The notes beneath the pieces are model-generated. The model worked only from the letters and a program-made list of their open reading frames with translations, ran no database searches and was not told the origin of the DNA. 46,080 nt of DNA from Syntrophobacteraceae bacterium. GTDB taxonomy: Bacteria > Desulfobacterota > Syntrophobacteria > Syntrophobacterales > Syntrophobacteraceae. Positions 7,825 through 17,500 of this stretch are shown piece after piece. The stretch spans positions 1 through 46,080 of the forward strand of contig JALOPI010000030.1 of assembly GCA_025453975.1 (NCBI GenBank). Reading direction: 5' to 3'. The position numbers and the translations under genes are program-made. Every line of letters starts with the position of its first letter. The stretch's first letter is position 1.

Positions 7825-10277
7825 CAGAACAGGTCCGACTTGAAATAGGAGTCGGCGGGAGCGGGATGCCGGGAGGGCGACGAGGGGCGAGGCGGGGAAT
7901 CCTCGTGCGTCGTGCTCTCGACCTCCGAATGACCGTCATCGACTTCCACGGCCTCATCGTCCTGCGACGACGATCGGGCTGTCCGCCGGTTGGCCGGAGG
8001 CTCGCCGTCGAAGGCCGCGTACACCCCGCCGCTTTCGTTGGACCGGTAGATGTAGCCGGATCCCGGATCCATCTTGGCCAACACCACCCCAGCGGGTATC
8101 TTGAAAGCCTGGATGGGCTCGTCCTTGAGGGCCTGCTCCATGAAATAGAGCCAGATGGGGCAGGCGGCGCGCCCCCCCGTCTCACCCTTTCCCAGGGAGA
8201 GGTTGTGATCGTCGTAACCGATCCATACGCCAGCCAGCAGATTCGGTGTGAAGCCCACGAACCAGGCGTCCTTCAGCTCATTGGTCGTGCCCGTCTTTCC
8301 AGCGGCGGGGCGCCCCAGCTGCTTGGCTTTGGTGCCCGTTCCCTCCTCGATGACCCCCTGCAGGAGGTGGGTCATGATATAGGCCGTTTGAGGGGAGATG
8401 ACCTTTTCGCGTTTGGGGCGGTGGTCTTCGAGAAGGTTCCCCTTGCGGTCGTAAACCTTTTCAATGAGGTAGGGATCCGCCCGCTCACCGAGGTTGGCGA
8501 AAGGGGTATAGGCCGTGATGAGCTCGGAAAGGGTCACTCCCGAGGCACCCAGTGCCAGGGCCAGCGTCGGTGTGAGGGGCGAGCTGATGCCCAGGCGACG
8601 GGCGTAGCTGATGGCATAGCTGGTCCCGATGTCATCCAGGAGCTTCACCGTGACGACGTTTCGCGAATGAACCAGGGCCTTCCTCAGGGTGATGGGCCCC
8701 CAGAACTGTCGATCGTAGTTCGCAGGTTTCCAGGGACCACGGAGGCTGTGGTCGTCCCGCACGAAGGGCGAATCGATGAGGATGGACGCTTCGTTATAGC
8801 CCCGGTCCAGGGCCGCCGCATAGATGATCGGCTTGAAGGAAGAGCCTGGCTGGCGGACAGCCTGGGTGGCCCTGTTGAACTGGCTCTTCTGGAAATCCCT
8901 TCCTCCCACCATGCACACCACCTGGCCCGTTTCCGGAACGACGGCCATGAGCGCGCCCTCCATGCCGGGGTCCTGCTCCAGGACCGTCGACCAGGAGCTC
9001 TCGTCCTCCTTCTTGTCCAGCCTCACCCGAATGATGTCTCCCACCCGGAACATGCGGCCGGCGCGTGCCGCGGACACTTTGGCCCATTCCCATCCCGAAG
9101 GCGAAAGCTTGCCATAGGCCGATCCCAGGTGCAGCAGGCATGAGCTGGTCCTGGAGTCGAAGCTCATGACCAGGGCCCCGGCAGTGTTCCCGGGTGCCAG
9201 GCTTCCGTTGCGCTCGGACAGGATTTTGACCGTGCTGTTCCATTCCTCCCGCGGGACGTTGGCATGGAGCCCCCTGTAACGCCGGTGGCGCTTGTCCAGC
9301 TCGCGGAGCCCCTGGTCCAGGGCCTTTTGGGCAATGACCTGGATTTTCGGGCTCAACGTCGTGTATACCGAGAGTCCTTCCTTGTAGAGGCCGTCCTTCC
9401 CATAGCGGCTTTCGAGCTGGCGGCGCACTTCCTCCGTGAAGTGATCCAGCTCCTTGAGGGTCCATTGCCTGGGGCGGGCGAGCTTGATGGGCTCCGCCTG
9501 GGCTTTCTGCACATCTCCTGATGTGGCGAAGCCCGATTCGAGCATGCGCTGAAGCACATAACGCTGGCGTTCCTGAGCCGCAGGCATGTTGTGAGTCGGG
9601 GAAAAACGGCTGGGTGCCTTGGGCAGACCGGCCAGGAGCGAGGATTCCGCCAGAGTCAGGTCGCGGGCGTGCTTCTCGAAATAAGTGCGGGCGGCTGCCT
9701 CCACCCCGTAGGCGCCCGACCCGAAGTAAATCTGGTTCAGGTAGAGATAGAGGATCTCGTCCTTGCTCAGGGAGCGGTCGATGCGGTAGGCCAGGATGGC
9801 TTCCTTGATCTTGCGGATCCAGGTTCGCTCGGGGGTGAGGAGCAGGGACTTGACGACCTGCTGGGTGATGGTGCTCCCCCCCTGCACGATCTCCCCCGCC
9901 TGGATGTTCTTAAAGAGCGCCCGGACGACGCCCAGAAAGTCCACCCCGCCGTGCTCGTAGAAGCGGACATCCTCGGCCGCCAGGAAAGACTTGATGAGAT
10001 GCGGCGGGAGCTCGGAGAGGGGAACGACGTATCGGCGCTCAATGAAAAACTCGCCCTGCAGGGACCCGTCCGACGCATAGACCCGCGTCACCAGCGGGGG
10101 ACGATAGCTCTTGAGCGATTGGGTGCTGGGGAGCGATCGGTCCAGCTGAATGAAAAAAGCCAGCATGGACAGCCCGCCCACCAGAATGACGCTCACCGCG
10201 GAAGCGAGCATCACGAGAGTCACCCAGCGGGCGCCGCTTCTTTTTCTCTCCCGTCTTGGGTTGGTCTTTTTCAGCAT
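7824..10277 (-). CDS. mrcA: Penicillin-binding protein 1A (class A PBP)
   Basis: Bifunctional peptidoglycan synthase of the inner membrane, about 817 residues. A membrane anchor spans about residues 18-43. The glycosyltransferase domain (GT51) has catalytic E102 in AAEDVRFYEHGGVD, plus GGSTITQQVVKSLLL. The transpeptidase domain has the active serine in PGSSFKPI (near residue 477), SRN in the second motif and KTGTTNE near residue 659. The C-terminus is a Ser/Asp/Pro-rich tail. I prefer ATG 10277 (MLKKTNPRR) because GAGGA lies 8 bases upstream; ATG 10298 is the alternative. The stop overlaps the helicase start. A candidate promoter lies at 10331-10358. Confidence 0.95.
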   Translation of the reverse strand: MLKKTNPRRERKRSGARWVTLVMLASAVSVILVGGLSMLAFFIQLDRSLPSTQSLKSYRPPLVTRVYASDGSLQGEFFIERRYVVPLSELPPHLIKSFLAAEDVRFYEHGGVDFLGVVRALFKNIQAGEIVQGGSTITQQVVKSLLLTPERTWIRKIKEAILAYRIDRSLSKDEILYLYLNQIYFGSGAYGVEAAARTYFEKHARDLTLAESSLLAGLPKAPSRFSPTHNMPAAQERQRYVLQRMLESGFATSGDVQKAQAEPIKLARPRQWTLKELDHFTEEVRRQLESRYGKDGLYKEGLSVYTTLSPKIQVIAQKALDQGLRELDKRHRRYRGLHANVPREEWNSTVKILSERNGSLAPGNTAGALVMSFDSRTSSCLLHLGSAYGKLSPSGWEWAKVSAARAGRMFRVGDIIRVRLDKKEDESSWSTVLEQDPGMEGALMAVVPETGQVVCMVGGRDFQKSQFNRATQAVRQPGSSFKPIIYAAALDRGYNEASILIDSPFVRDDHSLRGPWKPANYDRQFWGPITLRKALVHSRNVVTVKLLDDIGTSYAISYARRLGISSPLTPTLALALGASGVTLSELITAYTPFANLGERADPYLIEKVYDRKGNLLEDHRPKREKVISPQTAYIMTHLLQGVIEEGTGTKAKQLGRPAAGKTGTTNELKDAWFVGFTPNLLAGVWIGYDDHNLSLGKGETGGRAACPIWLYFMEQALKDEPIQAFKIPAGVVLAKMDPGSGYIYRSNESGGVYAAFDGEPPANRRTARSSSQDDEAVEVDDGHSEVESTTHEDSPPRPSSPSRHPAPADSYFKSDLF

Positions 10278-10330
10278 GTGGTATATCCTCATCCGCATGG
10301 TCCGAAGCTCAGGCCCTTGTACGAAGTGTA

Positions 10331-10358
10331 TTTATAACGATCAAATTTACATTGTAAT
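10331..10358 (-). promoter_or_regulatory. Candidate sigma-70 promoter for the PBP1A/helicase pair
   Basis: On the minus strand ATTACA and TATAAA are separated by 16 bases, in an AT-rich island inside otherwise GC-rich DNA. The predicted start near 10323 would give a leader of about 45 bases. The -35 region overlaps the perfect palindrome TTACA-T-TGTAA (10347-10357), which could be a repressor site. Confidence 0.45.
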
Positions 10359-10433
10359 CTAAAGTCACTCCCGGAGCACGCAAATCCGACCTCACCGAAG
10401 CGAGCCGCCACCTCGAATCAAAGGGAGAGCCAA

Positions 10434-10925
10434 ATGACGGACCTCGTCGTCTATCATCCCATCGGGATCATCCATTCGCCTTACCAGACCCTGGAGGACA
10501 TGCCGATTCAGCCGGCGGGAGCCGAGGGAGCGGAAGGCACGGTTCTCATTCACCCGGAGTATTCAACAGGCCTGCGCGACATTGAGGGTTTCTCACATCT
10601 TTACCTCATCTATCATTTCCATCAGGTGAAAAAGACGAGACTGGAGGTGACGCCTTTCCTGGACTGCAGATCCCACGGAGTCTTTGCGACCCGGGCCCCG
10701 GTGAGGCCCAACCCCATCGGAATCTCGGTGGTACGACTGAGGGGCCGACGGGAGAATGAGCTTCAGATCCTGAACGTGGATGTGCTGGATGGAACGCCGC
10801 TCCTGGATATCAAGCCCTACGTGCCGGATTTCGATGTCTTCAGGACCGAATCCATTGGATGGCTCGAGCACACCAGCCATGGCGTGGGCCGACACCGGTC
10901 CGACGACCGCTTCAGCGGAGATTGA
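10434..10925 (+). CDS. trmO: tRNA (N6-threonylcarbamoyladenosine37-N6)-methyltransferase, TrmO/TsaA family
   Basis: 163 residues, a single TsaA-like (YaeB/VirR) beta-barrel domain that in E. coli TrmO methylates t6A37 of tRNA-Thr using S-adenosylmethionine. Diagnostic stretches are HPIGIIHSPY at the N-terminus, IEGFSHLYLIYHFH, and TRAPVRPNPIGISVVRL, the last being the family hallmark. The protein is the short form without the C-terminal extension of E. coli TrmO; such short forms are common in anaerobes and archaea, and their substrate is less certain. GGGAGAG precedes the ATG. It is a single plus-strand gene divergent from the PBP gene and convergent with the histidine kinase gene. Confidence 0.88.
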   Translation: MTDLVVYHPIGIIHSPYQTLEDMPIQPAGAEGAEGTVLIHPEYSTGLRDIEGFSHLYLIYHFHQVKKTRLEVTPFLDCRSHGVFATRAPVRPNPIGISVVRLRGRRENELQILNVDVLDGTPLLDIKPYVPDFDVFRTESIGWLEHTSHGVGRHRSDDRFSGD

Positions 10926-10935
10926 TTTGATTTGT

Positions 10936-10947
10936 AGGGTCGGACCC
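10936..10947 (+). repeat. GGGTCGGACC-type motif, solitary copy
   Basis: AGGGTCGGACCC just downstream of trmO. The core is an 11-base palindrome (GGGTC-G-GACCC). Related copies lie at 13438, 14372, 17559 and 17822, around the RAYT transposase and a short neighbouring segment. Confidence 0.55.
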
Positions 10948-10948
10948 G

Positions 10949-11007
10949 GCTAAGGGCCTGGTTCTTCAAGGGAAATGATTCGCCAGAGACCGAATTGGGC
11001 CCTTAGC
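10949..11007. repeat. Inverted repeat between convergent trmO and kinase genes
   Basis: GCTAAGGGCC at 10949-10958 is matched by its exact reverse complement at 10998-11007, with a 39-base loop. It abuts the solitary GGGTCGGACCC motif. The loop is long and no T-run follows, so a classical terminator is unlikely; it may be the remnant of a small palindromic element. Confidence 0.5.
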
Positions 11008-11085
11008 GGCTCGTTTCCCCTGGAGAAAAGCTGCGAATAACGATACCACTTCAGCCCCGATTCCTGACCGTCGGCTCAGACAGGC

Positions 11086-13377
11086 CTACCCCTGCAGGCT
11101 CTCCGGCAGCTCTCCATCCAGCGTCCCCTCGGGCAAGGGAAAAACAACCTGGAACGATGCCCCCCTGCCACAGTCCTGCCTGACGAGGAACTGGCCATTC
11201 AACTGACTGGCGAGTCTGGAGACCAGTCTCAGGCCTAGGGTGGATGCCATGCTCGGTTCAAGGCCGGGAGGCAGGCCCGTGCCGTCATCCCAGACAGCCA
11301 GGATCAGCATCCCCTTGCCGTCGGGTACCAGGTCCAGGGAGACCGTTCCAGGGCCTCCATCCGGGAAGCCATGCTTGAGGGCATTGGATACCAGCTCGTT
11401 GATGATCAGCCCGCAGGGGACCGATTGATCCAAAGGGAGCCTGATGCGCCCAATGCGGTTCTCCAGCCTCACCTGCGGTATAGAGGAGCCGAGAGCCAAC
11501 CTGAGGTATCCACAGAGCTCCTGGGAGTACACCGCGAAGTCAATGCGAGAGAGATTCTCTGACCGATACAAGACTTCGTGCAGGAGGGCCATGGATCGTA
11601 TCCTGTTCTTGGTATCCTGTAGAACCTTGAGTACAGGAGGGTCGTGGATGCGGCTGGATTGGAGGCTCAGCAGGCTGGCCACGATCTGAAGATTGTTCTT
11701 TACCCGGTGATGCACCTCCTTAAGAAGCGACACTTTCTCCTCCAGTGAATTGCGCAGCGCCAGCATGGAATGGTGACGCTCGGTGACATCTTGAACCATG
11801 CCGACGGACCGGACCACCTCATCGTCTTCCTCGCGCGCATGGACACACTTTCCCTGGACATGTCTGACCTCCCCGCTCCGTTTGCGCACGATCCGGTGCT
11901 CCATTTCGAAGTCACTCCATCCTTCCCGCATGGAGCTTGAATAGGCGGCGGCTACCTCGCCCCGGTCTTCCGGGTGCACCGCGTCCATGAAGGATTCAAA
12001 GGTGGCTTCGATTTCCTGCGGCTCAAGCCCGAAGATGCGATAGAGCTCATCGGACCAGGAAGCCTTGTTATTGCGCCGATCCAGGCTCCAACTGCCGAGA
12101 TGGGCGATCTGCTGGGATTGGGAGAGCAGCGATTCGCTCTCGCGCAGCATTTGCTCCGTGTGCTTCCGCTCGGTGATGACCTCCGTGTAAATGATGATGC
12201 CTCCGATGGTGCCGTCGACCTCGTGCCATGGCCTGCACTCCCAGCGTGTCCATTCGACGGTGCCATCCTCGCGTACGAAAGGATCTTCCTCGGCGCTGGA
12301 GACCTCCCCGGCCAGCGCCTTCTGGTGCACATCCCTCCACTTCTGAGGCAGATCTGGAAAAACTTCATAATGATGCTTTCCGATCACATCCTGTTCCTTG
12401 ACTTTGTAGTCCTGGAGGTAACGCCTGCTCACATAGATATATTTAAGATCGCGGTCGTGGACCGCGACGCCACTTCGGTTGTGCTCGATGATGTAGCGCA
12501 TGAGATCGTGAGAGTGGGCCAGGTCCGCCTCGACGGCCTTGCGCTCCGTGATGTCGCGAATGATGCTGATCCGGATCCGCGTCCCTTGAATCACCGCGAC
12601 CCTGGAGCTCACTTCGACGGGAAAGGTGCTGCCATCCTTGCGCCGGTGGGTGGTTTCAAAGAGGACGTCCATGGCCTCGGCCTTTTCCGACAGTGTGTCG
12701 GGGACTCCAGCGGCTTCGGGCGATTGAAGCTCCTGGATTCGCATCGCGAGAAGCTCGTCACGCGGGTAGCCGTAGGCATGGCTGGCAGCCAGATTGGCCT
12801 CGAGAATCCGCCCGTCATCACAGCGCGTGAGCATGATGATGTCTCGACCGTGGCGGGCCAGCAGCTCATAGTGACGCAGCATTTCCTCTGTCTGTTTGCG
12901 CTCGGTGATGTCCTGAACAATGCCCGATATCCTGCGGAGCTGGCCTGCCTCGTCGGTGAGATGGCGCCCCGTCGCCCATATCCATCGGACATCGCCGCCG
13001 ACCTGTCGGATACGGCACTCGAAGCTCCAATCGCTCTGAGAGTCAATGGCCTGGCGGAACCTGGAGTCCACGAGCTCGCGATCCTCCGGGATCACGTGCT
13101 CGAGAAACATTTCGTAGGTCCACCGGGGTAGCATCTCCTCATAGCCGAAGATACGGTCGTGCTCGATGGAACGATGGGCGGTGCGGGTCTGAAGATCCAG
13201 TTCCCACGTACCGGTATGGCTGATTTCGAGGGTGAACCTGAGGCGCTCATCGCTTTCGAGTCTTGCCCTCTGTGCCCGCGGGCGGGCTGCCTCCTTTTCT
13301 TCCATGGCTGCGACCAGGCGACGCATTTCCAGGAGCTCGGCCAGGAGCTGTTCATTGGTCTTCTCCTCATCCCGCAT
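11086..13377 (-). CDS. PAS-domain sensor histidine kinase (HisKA_2 type)
   Basis: About 763 residues, with no membrane helix, so a cytoplasmic sensor. After a short coiled coil come four PAS/PAC units; three of the PAC boundaries read DITERK, VITERK or DVTERH. The phospho-acceptor region is EVHHRVKNNLQIVASLLSLQ near residue 555, the signature of the HisKA_2/HWE-related family. The ATP-binding domain has N-box IINELVSNALKHGF and a G-box WDDGTGLP. The encoded frame begins at ATG 13392, but GAGGA lies 6 bases before ATG 13377, which I prefer. There is no adjacent response regulator, so it is an orphan kinase. Its upstream region runs into ATTCAGTCG tandem repeats next to the transposase element, so its native promoter may have been replaced. 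Confidence 0.93.
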   Translation of the reverse strand: MRDEEKTNEQLLAELLEMRRLVAAMEEKEAARPRAQRARLESDERLRFTLEISHTGTWELDLQTRTAHRSIEHDRIFGYEEMLPRWTYEMFLEHVIPEDRELVDSRFRQAIDSQSDWSFECRIRQVGGDVRWIWATGRHLTDEAGQLRRISGIVQDITERKQTEEMLRHYELLARHGRDIIMLTRCDDGRILEANLAASHAYGYPRDELLAMRIQELQSPEAAGVPDTLSEKAEAMDVLFETTHRRKDGSTFPVEVSSRVAVIQGTRIRISIIRDITERKAVEADLAHSHDLMRYIIEHNRSGVAVHDRDLKYIYVSRRYLQDYKVKEQDVIGKHHYEVFPDLPQKWRDVHQKALAGEVSSAEEDPFVREDGTVEWTRWECRPWHEVDGTIGGIIIYTEVITERKHTEQMLRESESLLSQSQQIAHLGSWSLDRRNNKASWSDELYRIFGLEPQEIEATFESFMDAVHPEDRGEVAAAYSSSMREGWSDFEMEHRIVRKRSGEVRHVQGKCVHAREEDDEVVRSVGMVQDVTERHHSMLALRNSLEEKVSLLKEVHHRVKNNLQIVASLLSLQSSRIHDPPVLKVLQDTKNRIRSMALLHEVLYRSENLSRIDFAVYSQELCGYLRLALGSSIPQVRLENRIGRIRLPLDQSVPCGLIINELVSNALKHGFPDGGPGTVSLDLVPDGKGMLILAVWDDGTGLPPGLEPSMASTLGLRLVSRLASQLNGQFLVRQDCGRGASFQVVFPLPEGTLDGELPESLQG

Positions 13378-13390
13378 CCCCATTCCTCGC

Positions 13391-13439
13391 ATTCAGTCGG
13401 GTCCATTCAGTCGATTCAGTCGGGTCGCGATTCAGTCGG
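13391..13439. repeat. Tandem ATTCAGTCG(GGTC) repeats
   Basis: Four copies of ATTCAGTCG begin at 13391, 13405, 13414 and 13430; three continue as GGTC. The last copy runs directly into the GGGTCGGAC motif at the edge of the RAYT element. They lie immediately upstream of the histidine kinase start and look like slippage or repeated insertion products. Confidence 0.7.
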
Positions 13440-13446
13440 GTCGGAC
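13438..13446 (+). repeat. Left-flank GGGTCGGAC motif of RAYT element
   Basis: GGGTCGGAC followed by an AT-rich tail (AAGATTATGTTATTGATTC). The same arrangement recurs at 17559 (GGGGTCGGACC then AGATATGCTATTGAGTTT). It sits just beyond the transposase stop codon. Confidence 0.6.
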
Positions 13447-13450
13447 AAGA

Positions 13451-14257
13451 TTATGTTATTGATTCTTCATCAAAAAAACGCCATGGGAGGAGATTCGTGG
13501 CGCTTAAAGCCTCATTTCTGGGGTCAAAATGATTCCCATAGGCATGATGATCTTCTCTGAGCTCGTGGCCATGGGCTCCGGGCACGATCTTCCTTCCCAA
13601 TCCCCGTCCTCCAAGCTCCACCTTGACCCGGCCGACGAAAGCCCGACTGCCCACGGCAACACTTTCGGACCAGAGGCTTTCCCGCAGTGTCCGCCTGGCT
13701 TCGATCGCTTCCTCCACCCATCGCCGATGGGATCGGCTGAGCTGTTCGCTGTCAGACATTCCGAACAGCAGCATCAAGGCTATTCTGTCGATTAAGGCAT
13801 ATCGTTTCGGTGGTGTTTGGATTTCTCGATAGCCGCTGTGCGGCCAAAGGGAAGGGTGGGTGACCGCTCCGGCCCGGACCATGTTCAGATCCATGTAAAC
13901 AATGCATTGGGCGAGGTGCTGGTCCGTCTGCACGGCCGTGGCATGATAGCGGTCCTCCCAGAACGCCCCCTTTCGATCCTTTCTTTGGTTGAACGCCTGA
14001 GCCGTGCGTCCGGCGGCCAGCTGAAGGCTCCTGGGAATGGCGTCTCCACCTTCCTTGTCATGGACGAGGAGATGGATGTGATTGGAAGTGACCATATAGT
14101 TGAGGATGACGAGGCCATAACGCTTCCTGGCCTCGAAGAGCCATCGAAGCCAGTTGAGACGGTCCTTGCCGTATTTCAGCAGGAAATCTCGGTTGTGACA
14201 ACGATGGGTGATGTGCCAAGCGTGGCCTGGCACATAATAACGGTTGGCTCGTGGCAT
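13451..14257 (-). CDS. IS200-like transposase, REP-associated (RAYT) type
   Basis: 268-residue Y1-type HUH single-strand DNA transposase. It opens with MPRANRYYVPGHAWHITHRC, typical of this family. The HUH metal site is in SNHIHLLVH (H60, H62), and Y104 in EDRYHATAV is a candidate nucleophile. YMDLNMVRAGAV is another family hallmark. Beyond about residue 150 is a basic, less conserved extension. The frame can start at ATG 14275, but the family usually begins at MPRA, and GAGG precedes this ATG. RAYTs act on short palindromic REP-like sequences rather than on classical insertion-sequence ends; GGGGTCGGACC-type motifs in inverted orientation flank the gene here. Confidence 0.92.
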   Translation of the reverse strand: MPRANRYYVPGHAWHITHRCHNRDFLLKYGKDRLNWLRWLFEARKRYGLVILNYMVTSNHIHLLVHDKEGGDAIPRSLQLAAGRTAQAFNQRKDRKGAFWEDRYHATAVQTDQHLAQCIVYMDLNMVRAGAVTHPSLWPHSGYREIQTPPKRYALIDRIALMLLFGMSDSEQLSRSHRRWVEEAIEARRTLRESLWSESVAVGSRAFVGRVKVELGGRGLGRKIVPGAHGHELREDHHAYGNHFDPRNEALSATNLLPWRFFDEESIT

Positions 14258-14371
14258 GGCGCGGGCCTCATCCATGATGCGGCAGGTGTTTTCGGCTGCA
14301 TTTAGAGCTTCTAAAGTAATATATAGCCCATCATTTTGGCTCTTTCATCATAAAAATCCGTTGGTTGGTCC

Positions 14372-14382
14372 GGTCCGACCCC
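14372..14382 (-). repeat. Right-flank GGGGTCGGACC motif of RAYT element
   Basis: GGTCCGACCCC followed by AGG on the plus strand, i.e. GGGGTCGGACC read on the minus strand. An extra GGTCC just before it makes a local duplication. Its outward context CCCCAG is shared with the copy at 17822. Confidence 0.6.
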
Positions 14383-14500
14383 AGGCCAGTTTCGGTGTAG
14401 TCATTACTTGCCAATTTCATTAGGATAAGTAGCACCAAGACTTCATGATCATGGCTCGAGCCTTAAAGCGTGAACTCGATCGACGGGGAAGCCGAGGCGT

Positions 14501-17500
14501 ATGGGGCGCGACGGTTTATGGAAACGTTTCTTTTTTGACCGGAAGGACTACGAGCTCCTGGGTATCGTCAATGACGTACTGGGCTACGAGGACCCCCGGC
14601 GACTGAAGAAACTGCTGATTCCTTATCTGCACCCACACGGGATCAAGGAAATGGCAGCCACCACCGGCCTGCGCATTGCGTACGCCGTGGTCAAGCTGTT
14701 CCGCTCCCTGGAGCGGGACAGTGCCGAGGACCGTTTGCGCACCCTCCGTGCGCTGCGAGACGAAGTGTCCGCCAGTTCAGGAACGGAGTTGCGCAAGAAC
14801 AGGGCCAGGGTCCTCCTTCAGATCATGAAGGACCTGGTTCGGGCCAAGCATGAGGAGGATCAGCTTCGACTGGCCCGGGATTTCCGCGAAGCGGCCACGG
14901 GCAGGCCCAGGGCCATCGCCCGCCAGCTGATCAAATATCATCTCGTGGAAATGCCCGAGGAATGGAATCAGATCGCCTTCGATGACCATGTCCATGACGC
15001 CAACACGAAGGGCCGCAAATCGGCGACGCACCTGATCATGGACGCATGGATCAAGGGAATTCGGCGTCTGCGGGTGATCTATTACAATCATGTGCCTCCG
15101 GAAGTGGTTCAGGAACTGTTCGAGGCCGCGGAGATCATGGCCGTCAATGTGCGCGTGGGCATCGAATATTGTGCCCGGTTCAGGGGGCGTTACGTCAGGC
15201 TCATCTGGACCCCGCGCGGCTTCAACGACACCAGGGATTTGGTGGAGCTACTCTCCGAGCCCAAGGTCGATGATCTCATGGCCGAAGGCCGTGAAGTGTC
15301 TCGTTATCAGCAGGCGTATACTTTCTCCGCGCTCCAGGCATTCAACGACATCCACAGGAAGACCATCAACCGGGAGTTTGGAGTGGAGCTGCCTGTTCTG
15401 ACCACTTCGGACCTGCTGGCTCTGGTCGGGTCCGGCCAACCCTCCCTGCACCATCTGGCCAAGCTCATTCACGATCATCTGCAGCAGCAGTTCCATGTGA
15501 AAGTGTTGGATCTTCGCCGCCGCTGCATGCAGGATGACTTTGAGGGGCATCAGGAAGCCCGGGATCTCGTCCAGCGTATGAACGAGCTGGACATCGAAAC
15601 CATAGTGGATCGATATCTGCGCCCTGCCAGGAACCCGAACATCCACAATCCGTTCTTGCCCTCGGAGAGCGATGGTGCTCCGCCCCTGCTGCAGCTGACG
15701 CCCCGTGCCCTTCTGCAGCGCCTGGAGACCCTACACGTCGGGTTTCGGATCACTCTCAATTTGAGCGGATTGAAGGCTGAGGATGTACTGGAGCTGCTCT
15801 ACGACTGCCGTGGCGGCATTACGCGCCTGGAGATTTTCAATTTCAAGGATGAGATATTCGGGAACTGCCAGGATACGCCTCGCATCCTGGAACTGCAGGC
15901 AGCCATCAACTCAGGCAACGCGGTGCAGCTCAAGCGGTGCGTGAGGGAAATCGTGCTGGATCTGAGAGAGGGCCAGGGCGATCAGAAGGTCAAACTATCT
16001 CTCATTCTCAACGGACTCAACGAGCTCCGCGATTATTACCGCAACAAACCGCTCAAATCGAGGATTGGCACGGATTCCACGGGCGGGTCGTCCAAGGTGC
16101 CAGGCATGGGCCTCGTGGTGGTGGACAGTTTGCCGGCGAGATGCCGCAGGCAAATGGGCAGGATCCCATCGTTCCCCACGGGAATACCCGTGCGGGTTCA
16201 GGTCTTTCGCCGGAGGACCTATTGCGGGAAGTGGATGCGCGGTCTCAACGGCGGTGAGTCGTGGGCCGGTCGCCGAGGACTTTTCTTTCGCGGCTACAAG
16301 GAAGATTGGGTGGTCGGTGAATATCAGGCTGTGTCATCGCCGATCAGCAATCTCAGGGTCCTGGGAGGGGTATCCGGCCAGGCTGGGAGCGACCTTCATC
16401 TCGCCTGCGAGGAAGAGTCAGTCGCCCGGAGTATTCCCCATTTGCGTTATGTGAGCACCCATATCAAAAACTGTCTGAAGATCATGCTCGGCTTCGGCCC
16501 GGCTTTCGCTACCTTTGCTCTGACCAAGGACTGGTGGGTTCTGGCTTATCTGGGAGCCTTCATGTGGTTCGGCATCACGGGGCTGAGAAACATCATCCAG
16601 TCGGTGCTTGGAGCCGGAGGATTTCGGCGCTCCCCATTGATGCGCTGGACCGAATACGTCAGTTGGAACAGGCTGGCGGACTCGCTCATGTACACAGGTT
16701 TTTCCGTCCCCCTGCTGGATTACCTGGTCAAGTCCCTGCTTCTGGAGCAAACACTCGGTGTGACCGTTCAGACAAGTCCCCTTGAGCTTTACAGCACCAT
16801 GGCCGTTGTCAATGGTCTTTATCTGGCAAGCCATAACCTCTTTCGAGGCTTACCCAGGGCCGCGGCTGTTGGAAACCTTTGCCGGACGTTGCTTTCCATT
16901 CCCCTGGCCCTGCTGCTCAGTTCCTCCATGGAAGCACTGCTCCATGCGGCGGGGGTTCCCGACGTGGCCCTGGTACTGCAGAAGTGGGCGGCTATCATCT
17001 CCAAGCTGGCGTCGGACACTGTGGCCGCGTTCATCGAGGGACTTGCCGACAGAGGGGTGAACTTCAGGGAGCGTCGCCTGGACTATTTTGCCAAGATCAA
17101 GCAGGTATTCGACACGTATGCACAGCTGGAGCTTCTGCATCCTCAGGAAGAGATCCTTGGTGTTCTGGAATCGTCCGAAAGGCTGGTTTGTGCTGTTTCT
17201 CGCAAGGAAGAGGGCCTCAACCAGGCCGTGATCGTCAATGCGCTGGATTTGATGTACTTCTGGATGTACCAGCCTCGCGCCCGATATACTCTCAGGCGAA
17301 TGATGCGGCAGATGAGCCCTGAGGAGCGCAAGGTCTTCCTGCTCTCCCAAGCCGTGCTGCAAAGGGAGCGTGAGATCTCGCAGCTTTTTCTAGATGGCCT
17401 GGTCGGTAAAAACTTTGCCAAAGCGCTGGCATTCTATCTGGCTCGGTGGCGGAGCTATCTGGACGACCTCCACGGAATGTCGTCGCGCTTCGCCGATGCG

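Larger units (their letters stand above)
13438..14382. mobile_element. RAYT element bounded by inverted GGGGTCGGACC-type motifs
   Basis: The transposase gene is enclosed by GGGTCGGAC at 13438-13446 and GGTCCGACCCC at 14372-14382, in opposite orientation, with AT-rich strips just inside each. Total about 945 bases. The exact ends are my inference. Confidence 0.5.

Noticed and set aside
10949..11007. Intrinsic terminator of trmO
   Set aside because: Arms are exact, but the loop is 39 bases and no T-run follows.
13391..13446. A short CRISPR array
   Set aside because: The units are 9-16 bases, with no spacers of uniform length and no cas genes.
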